Part shown: positions 17,698 to 21,597 of the stretch, piece after piece
Numbering within the stretch: position 1 is the stretch's first letter
How the letters are laid out: each line of letters starts with the position of its first letter
Assembly: GCA_002408385.1 (NCBI GenBank)
Contig: DHSB01000115.1
Coordinates: 275 to 21,871, forward strand
Source: Myxococcales bacterium UBA5297
Lineage (GTDB): Bacteria; Myxococcota; Myxococcia; Myxococcales; UBA5297
Direction: 5' to 3'
Length of the DNA stretch: 21,597 nucleotides
Position numbers and translations under genes: made by a program
The notes under the pieces: generated by a model
Told to the model about the DNA's origin: nothing
The model's input: the letters and a program-made list of their open reading frames with translations, nothing else
The model's database searches: none

Positions 17698-18522
17698 ATG
17701 TCCGGCTTTTTCGCCAAGTCTCCCGGCCCGCCACTCGCCGTGATCACCGGCGCAAGCTCGGGCATCGGGGCGGCCTTCGCGCGCGAGCTGGCCGCGCGAG
17801 GCTTCGCCCTGCTGCTCATCGCGCGCGAGCCTGGTCGACTCGAGCGGCTCGCGCGCGAGCTCGCCGGACGCGCGGGTTGCGTCGGCCTGCTCGCCGCGGA
17901 CCTCTCGGAGCCCGGTCCGCTGGGCGAGGTCGAGCGCCGCCTGGCGGCGGCCGACGGGCTCTGCCTGCTCATCAACAACGCGGGCCTCGGCGGCGGCGAC
18001 GACTTCCAGCGCACCGCGCCCGACTTCCACGAGCGGATGATCCGCCTCCACGTGCTCGCGCCCGTCAGACTCGCCCACGCGGCGCTGCCCCGGCTGAAGG
18101 AGAGCCGCGGCGCGGTGATCAACGTCTCGTCGCTCAGCGGCTTTCTGCCCGCGTCGCAAAGCGCGGTCTACTCGTCGACCAAGGCCTTTCTCAGCCTCTT
18201 CAGCGAGTCGCTCGGCTCCGAGCTCGCCCCCGCCGGCGTCCGCATCCAGGCGCTCTGCCCGGGCTTCACCCGGACCGGCCTCCACCTTCGCGCGGGCCTC
18301 GAGGTCGCGTTCATCCCCTCGTGGCTTTGGATGGAGTCTGACGAGGTCGTCGAGGCGTCGCTTGCGGCCCTCGAGCGCGGCCGCGTCCTCTGTGTCCCCG
18401 GGCTCGCCAACAAGGCCATCGCCGCGCTCGCGAGCCTGTTGCCGCGTCCGCTGCTGCGCGCTGCGCTGCGACAAGCCGCCTCGCGCGGGCCTCGCGGGCC
18501 GGCCTCTCTCGGCGGCGAGTGA
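17698..18522 (+). CDS. short-chain dehydrogenase/reductase
   Basis: 274 aa, classical SDR. The Rossmann motif TGASSGIG is at 17-24, ADLS near 67-70, NNAG at 93-96, and the catalytic Ser145, Tyr158 and Lys162 appear in INVSSLSGFLP and VYSSTKAF. Arg43 in LLIAREPGRLE suggests NADP(H) rather than NAD(H). The C-terminal part with CPGFTRTGLHLRAG and a hydrophobic Leu-rich stretch (ANKAIAALASLLPRPLLRAA) resembles the DltE/YqjQ-like subgroup acting on lipidic or ketone substrates; the substrate is not known. ATG 17698 is preferred to TTG 17692, with AGAGAGGGG about 8 nt upstream. It is followed 31 bp later by the exported phosphatase-like gene, likely in one transcript. Confidence 0.92.
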   Translation: MSGFFAKSPGPPLAVITGASSGIGAAFARELAARGFALLLIAREPGRLERLARELAGRAGCVGLLAADLSEPGPLGEVERRLAAADGLCLLINNAGLGGGDDFQRTAPDFHERMIRLHVLAPVRLAHAALPRLKESRGAVINVSSLSGFLPASQSAVYSSTKAFLSLFSESLGSELAPAGVRIQALCPGFTRTGLHLRAGLEVAFIPSWLWMESDEVVEASLAALERGRVLCVPGLANKAIAALASLLPRPLLRAALRQAASRGPRGPASLGGE

Positions 18523-18553
18523 GGCTTGCCGGCCGCCGGGGGCGGCGACAAGA

Positions 18554-19564
18554 ATGCGCGGCATGCGCGCCCAGGCCCTGCCGATAGTCGCCCTCGGCGC
18601 CTTCCTCGCTTCGCCTGCTCTCGCCGAGGACGAAGCTCCGCCGGCGAGCTGGGACGAGTATCAGGGTGCCCACAGCTTGAGCTGCAAGGGGAGCGGAGAG
18701 CCGCTCGCCAAGCCCGAGACGCTCCAGCACGCGGGCTTCGAGTACACCTTCCACGGCACCTGGGCGAAGGTGCGGCGGCTCGGCGAGACGCCGAAGGGCG
18801 AGGTCAAGCTCGGTGTCCTCTCCGGCATCAAGGAGCTCGATCCCGCGACGCGCGCGGTGCTCGACGGCTTCTTCGCTCGCTTCAAGGCCGAGGGCGTCGA
18901 GGCCATCCTCGTCGGCGGCGATTCGGCCGAGCTCGAGAGCCACCTCGAGGAGGTCTTCGGTTACCTGGCCGCCAGCGACCTGCCGGTCTTCGTCGTCATC
19001 GGCAACTGGGAGAGCCGCTCGCCCTTCAACCGGGCCCTGCGGCTCGCCTCGCGCGAACACCCCAACATCGTCAACCTCAACTTCGCCCGCCGCGTCGACG
19101 CCGCCGGCTACACCGAGCGCGCCTACGCGAAGAGCGGCGGGGTCTGTCTCTATGAAGAGGAGGACGTCGCCGGGATCGTCGCGCCGGCCGGCCAGCGCGA
19201 CGATCCCGGCGTGCTGCTGATGCATGGGCCTCCTGAGCAGAAGGGCAAGGAGGCCATCGACTTTGTCCCCGGCGCAGGCAACGTCGGAGACCCGAGCCTG
19301 ACCGAGGCGATCAAGCAGGCGAAGATCGCCTTTGGAGTCCACGGGCAGATCCTCGAGGCGGGCGCCCGGGCGACCGATCTGGCGGGCAAGCCTCTGGCCG
19401 AGGGCAAGCTCCACCCCGCGCTCTTCCTCAACCCTGGACCGGCGAGCGCGCTGCCGCGGAGGCTCAACGACGGCAAGCTCTCCTACGGCCTGGCCGCCAT
19501 CGTGACGCTGAAGGGCAAAGCCGCTCGCTACGAGATCCTCCGGGCGAGAAAGCCGCTCGAATAG
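18554..19564 (+). CDS. exported metallophosphatase-like protein with altered metal motifs
   Basis: 336 aa. A Sec signal (MRAQALPIVALGAFLASPALA) puts it in the periplasm or outside. The body has calcineurin-type phosphoesterase landmarks: ILVGGDSAE with GGD at 121-123, VVIGNWES with GNWE at 150-153, LLMHGPP at 222-227 and FGVHGQILEAG at 260-270, then LNPGPAS at 292-298. Compared with active enzymes the first D-x-H motif is absent (LGVLSGIKEL at its place), GNHE is GNWE, and the final G-H-x-H is GVHGQ. So metal binding is probably reduced or lost. The order and spacing are preserved, which suggests a diverged, possibly non-catalytic subfamily rather than a decayed gene. ATG 18554 or 18563 could be the start; no strong ribosome binding site is visible. 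It follows the SDR gene by 31 bp. Confidence 0.8.
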   Translation: MRGMRAQALPIVALGAFLASPALAEDEAPPASWDEYQGAHSLSCKGSGEPLAKPETLQHAGFEYTFHGTWAKVRRLGETPKGEVKLGVLSGIKELDPATRAVLDGFFARFKAEGVEAILVGGDSAELESHLEEVFGYLAASDLPVFVVIGNWESRSPFNRALRLASREHPNIVNLNFARRVDAAGYTERAYAKSGGVCLYEEEDVAGIVAPAGQRDDPGVLLMHGPPEQKGKEAIDFVPGAGNVGDPSLTEAIKQAKIAFGVHGQILEAGARATDLAGKPLAEGKLHPALFLNPGPASALPRRLNDGKLSYGLAAIVTLKGKAARYEILRARKPLE

Positions 19565-19573
19565 ACGTCCGCA

Positions 19574-19592
19574 GGCCGGGCGCGCCCCGGCC
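19574..19592 (+). terminator. hairpin after the exported phosphatase-like gene
   Basis: GGCCGGG (19574-19580) pairs with CCCGGCC (19586-19592) around CGCGC, 10 nt past the stop codon. There is no T run, so it is a weak or Rho-assisted terminator at best. Confidence 0.4.
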
Positions 19593-19676
19593 GACGCGCC
19601 GTCCCCGCGAGCCATAGCTTTGCTTATCGGAGCGCAGCGGCTGCGGCAGGGTTCTGACTGCCTGCGAGGACGAGCG

Positions 19677-20150
19677 ATGACCATCTACGGCCCACCGCGG
19701 GAGACCGATAGGGTGCGCAGGCACACCTCGACGAAGATCAACGAGAGGATCGACCACGCGACCGCGCGGCGCGTCGACGACTTCGCCGCGCGGGGACGCG
19801 CCGACATCGCCCGGCGCCTCGACCAACTCGACCGAGAGTGGAGCGTCCAGCGCGTCTTCCATCTCGGCGCCTCGCTCGTCGGCCTGGCCGGGGCGGCGCT
19901 GGCCGCCGCGGGGCTTCGCCGCAGCGGCCTGACGCTGGTGGCCGCCTCCGCCGGCTTCTCGCTGCACTACGCGCTCAGCGGCTGGACCCCGGCGCTCACG
20001 CTGATGCGTCGGCTACAGACTCGCACCCGCCGCGAGATCGACGCCGAGAAGTTCGCGCTCAAGTCGGTGCGCGGCGACTTCGACGCGGTCTGCACCGCCC
20101 AAAGCTCCCTCGCGCGCGCGGGCAATGCTCTGCAGGCGATCTGGCGGTAG
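19677..20150 (+). CDS. DUF2892 (YgaP-like) inner membrane protein
   Basis: 157 aa. The N-terminal half is charged and helical (INERIDHATARRVDDFAARG, then IARRLDQLDREWSVQRVFHL). Two membrane segments follow (ASLVGLAGAALAAAGL, and LTLVAASAGFSLHYALSGW), then a charged tail with RRLQTRTRREIDAEKFALK and VRGDFD. The LDREW, GW and RTR-EID-ALK-RGDF blocks are what identify this DUF2892-type family, whose function is not established. ATG 19677 is preferred over the upstream in-frame start at 19620 because GAGGA (19666-19670) precedes it at good spacing. The stop is followed directly by the hairpin at 20159-20178, so it is probably a single-gene transcript. Confidence 0.82.
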   Translation: MTIYGPPRETDRVRRHTSTKINERIDHATARRVDDFAARGRADIARRLDQLDREWSVQRVFHLGASLVGLAGAALAAAGLRRSGLTLVAASAGFSLHYALSGWTPALTLMRRLQTRTRREIDAEKFALKSVRGDFDAVCTAQSSLARAGNALQAIWR

Positions 20151-20158
20151 CGATGGCC

Positions 20159-20178
20159 GGCGGAGCTCCAGCTCCGCC
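20159..20178 (+). terminator. hairpin after the DUF2892 gene
   Basis: GGCGGAGC (20159-20166) pairs perfectly with GCTCCGCC (20171-20178) around TCCA, 8 nt past the stop codon. AAAGGG follows rather than a T run. Confidence 0.55.
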
Positions 20179-20291
20179 AAAGGGCCCGCGGTCGGAGACC
20201 CGAGAAGCCCGGGGTGAGCGGGCGCTCCGGAGGCGGAACCGACCACCGCGCAACCAAGCCGGCGCGTCTCCTCTCTCGCGACGTCGGCTGG

Positions 20292-20297
20292 TATACA
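20292..20297 (+). promoter_or_regulatory. possible -10 box of the deoxynucleoside kinase gene
   Basis: TATACA in CTGGTATACAGTGGCC stands out from its GC-rich surroundings and lies 30 nt before the ATG at 20328, giving a leader of about 24 nt. The expected -35 region (CTCTCG-like) is poor, so this is a partial promoter match. Confidence 0.4.
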
Positions 20298-20327
20298 GTG
20301 GCCCGCCAACACGGTGTCGAGGTGAGC

Positions 20328-21071
20328 ATGCCCGCGAAGAGAACAGCCAAGAAGGCGGCCGGTGATGCGGTCGCGGCACAGCCCGCAGCACCAGCGCCCA
20401 CGGCCGAGGCGCCGAGACGCCGCAACGGCGTCCGCGCCAAGCTCAAGCCCAAGTACTTCTTGGCGATGGCGGGCAACATCGGGGCCGGCAAGACGACCGC
20501 CGCCAAGCTCATCAGCCAGCGCCTCGGGTTCGAGCTGTTCGACGAGCCGGTGATCGACAACCGGTTCCTCAAGGACTACTACGCCGACATGAAGCGCTGG
20601 TCGTTCACGCTTCAGCTCGAGTTCCTCATCCGGCGCGTCGAGCACCACGAGCTCATCCACACGGTCAACAAGAGCTGCGTGCAGGACCGCACCCTCTACG
20701 AAGACCCGGAGATCTTCGCGAAGTACCTGCACGGCCTTGGGCACATGGACAACCGGGAGCTCGAGCTCTACTACGAGTATTTCGACCGCCTGAACATCAA
20801 GCTGCCCAGGCCCGACAAGATCATCTGCTTCGACGTGCCGGACACCGAGGTGCTGCTCAAGCGCATCCGCACCCGCGGCCGGGCCGAGGAGCGGGGCATC
20901 GGGCGCGACTTCCTGCGCGGGCTCAACGGCTACTACTCGTCCTTTCCTCAGGTCGTCGAGCGCAAGTACGGCATCCCGTGCATGACCGTGGACGTCTCGG
21001 GCATCGACATCCGCGAGCGCGCCACTCGCGACGAGTTCCTCGAGCGGGTAGACGCCTTCCTGCGCGCCTGA
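20328..21071 (+). CDS. deoxynucleoside kinase (dAdo/dGuo kinase family)
   Basis: 247 aa, cytoplasmic. It phosphorylates deoxynucleosides with ATP for purine deoxynucleotide salvage. The P-loop GNIGAGKTT is at 49-57, the DRT motif (Asp120-Arg121, CVQDRTLYED) is the nucleoside-binding 'DRS' position, and RIRTRGRAEERG (179-190) is the Arg-rich lid. FDEPV at 71-75 carries the family's catalytic Glu. Which base is preferred cannot be told. The first 40 residues are an added Lys/Ala/Pro-rich basic tail (MPAKRTAKKAAGDAV...) ahead of the fold, resembling histone-H1-like tails. ATG 20328 is chosen because GAGGTGA (20319-20325) precedes it. It is followed 22 bp later by a phosphoesterase gene in the same direction. 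Confidence 0.93.
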   Translation: MPAKRTAKKAAGDAVAAQPAAPAPTAEAPRRRNGVRAKLKPKYFLAMAGNIGAGKTTAAKLISQRLGFELFDEPVIDNRFLKDYYADMKRWSFTLQLEFLIRRVEHHELIHTVNKSCVQDRTLYEDPEIFAKYLHGLGHMDNRELELYYEYFDRLNIKLPRPDKIICFDVPDTEVLLKRIRTRGRAEERGIGRDFLRGLNGYYSSFPQVVERKYGIPCMTVDVSGIDIRERATRDEFLERVDAFLRA

Positions 21072-21093
21072 AGCGCCGGGGTTCGGGGAGCCG

Positions 21094-21597
21094 ATGCTCG
21101 GTCCGCTGGAGATCACCGCGCTGCTGTTCGCCGCGGCGACAGGCCTCGGTCTCGCCGGCGGCCTCGGCTTGATGGCCGATCGCCTCGGACGGCGCCGGCG
21201 CTCGGCGCGCGAACGGCGGCTCGCCGCGCTCTGCTTCCTGCTGCTGCCGCTCGAGGGCGCGGCCTTTCTCTGGGGCCTGCTCGTCGAGCCGCGCTGGCCC
21301 GAGATCACCTTCACCGAGGTCGACACCCCTCGGCTGCCGCGGGGCGAGCGCCTTCGGGTTGTCCACCTCACCGACTTTCACGCCGAGGGGAGCTCCCCGG
21401 TGCTCGAAGGCCTGCCCGAGCGCGTCAACGCCCTCAAACCGGACCTGCTCGTCTTCACCGGCGACACCCTCAACTCGGCCGAGGGACTCCCCGTCGTCAA
21501 GGACCTGCTCGCGCGCATCGAGGCGCCGCTCGGCCGGTTTGCGGCGCAGGGCAACCAGGACGTGGCCTACCGGGCGGAGACCGACCTCTTCGGCGGG
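21094..21597 (+). CDS. metallophosphoesterase (YkuE-like), cut by the window end
   Basis: The first 168 codons are in view. There are two hydrophobic membrane segments (ALLFAAATGLGLAGGLGLM and LAALCFLLLPLEGAAFLWG), with an Arg-rich loop between them (RLGRRRRSARERR), then a phosphoesterase domain. It keeps the catalytic motifs intact: VVHLTDFHAEG (D-x-H), DLLVFTGDTLNS (G-D) and GNQD in place of GNHE. This contrasts with the exported protein at 18554. Such proteins act on phospho-compounds or lipid headgroups at the membrane surface; the substrate is unknown. ATG 21094 is 22 bp after the kinase stop, with GGGGAG close upstream, so co-transcription with the kinase is likely. Confidence 0.85.
   Translation, partial: MLGPLEITALLFAAATGLGLAGGLGLMADRLGRRRRSARERRLAALCFLLLPLEGAAFLWGLLVEPRWPEITFTEVDTPRLPRGERLRVVHLTDFHAEGSSPVLEGLPERVNALKPDLLVFTGDTLNSAEGLPVVKDLLARIEAPLGRFAAQGNQDVAYRAETDLFGG

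Noticed and set aside
16863..19684. Long minus-strand frames across 16863-18564 and 18311-19684
   Set aside because: They run antisense to the SDR and phosphatase-like genes, both recognised by motifs; no domain is visible in the minus frames.

Overview
The window is GC-rich DNA, dense in genes and biased to G/C at third codon positions. It looks like a chromosomal segment of a deltaproteobacterial or Myxococcota-type organism. The grounds are the gene style: a lidless Hsp70, a zinc-ribbon/TPR protein with proline-rich linkers, a proton pyrophosphatase, GlgB, and a bacterial deoxynucleoside kinase. This is an inference from gene types, since no rRNA or tRNA marker is present. I see no phage, IS element, CRISPR array, secretion or toxin cluster. 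Most of it reads as ordinary housekeeping chromosome.

Layout. 1-1736: a short Hsp70 on the minus strand behind a near-consensus sigma70-type promoter (1863-1892), with a possible partial downstream gene at the left edge. 2034-2864: a divergent class II glutamine-amidotransferase-like protein that lacks the active-site residues of the family. 3090-4136: an exported, probably lipid-anchored aldo/keto reductase with a twin-arginine signal. 4137-4409: a convergent spacer with four copies of CGGTCCGCGC about 60 bp apart; a fifth copy lies upstream of the reductase. 4410-5061 (minus): an acyl-ACP thioesterase with a one-base frameshift. 5345-6175: a protein I do not recognise, with a good promoter. 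6382-8949: the membrane proton pyrophosphatase hppA, ended by a strong terminator. 9227-9599: a small arrestin/Spo0M-like gene, probably frameshifted. 9902-10375: a short ribosome hibernation factor.

10458-13692 (minus): glgB followed by a zinc-ribbon/TPR protein. 14027-15707 (minus): ilvE followed by a small hypothetical protein. 16025-16618 (minus): a small outer-membrane beta-barrel candidate. 16802-17606: a frameshifted membrane protein with a CGLC motif. 17698-19564: a short-chain dehydrogenase and an exported, degenerate metallophosphatase. 19677-20150: a DUF2892-type membrane protein. 20328-21071: a deoxynucleoside kinase with a basic tail. 21094-end: the start of a second, intact-looking metallophosphoesterase.

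Metabolic threads are pyrophosphate-driven proton pumping, glycogen branching, branched-chain amino acid transamination, purine deoxynucleoside salvage and ribosome hibernation. Together these fit an organism that manages energy reserves and stationary phase, but no multi-gene pathway is encoded here. Three genes each need a single-base correction to read through (near 4908, 9540-9558 and 17050-17054). That clustering points to assembly or read errors at least as much as to real decay. The items most worth a second look are the ~60-bp intergenic repeat, the inactive amidotransferase-like protein, the lidless Hsp70, and the unrecognised 276-aa protein.
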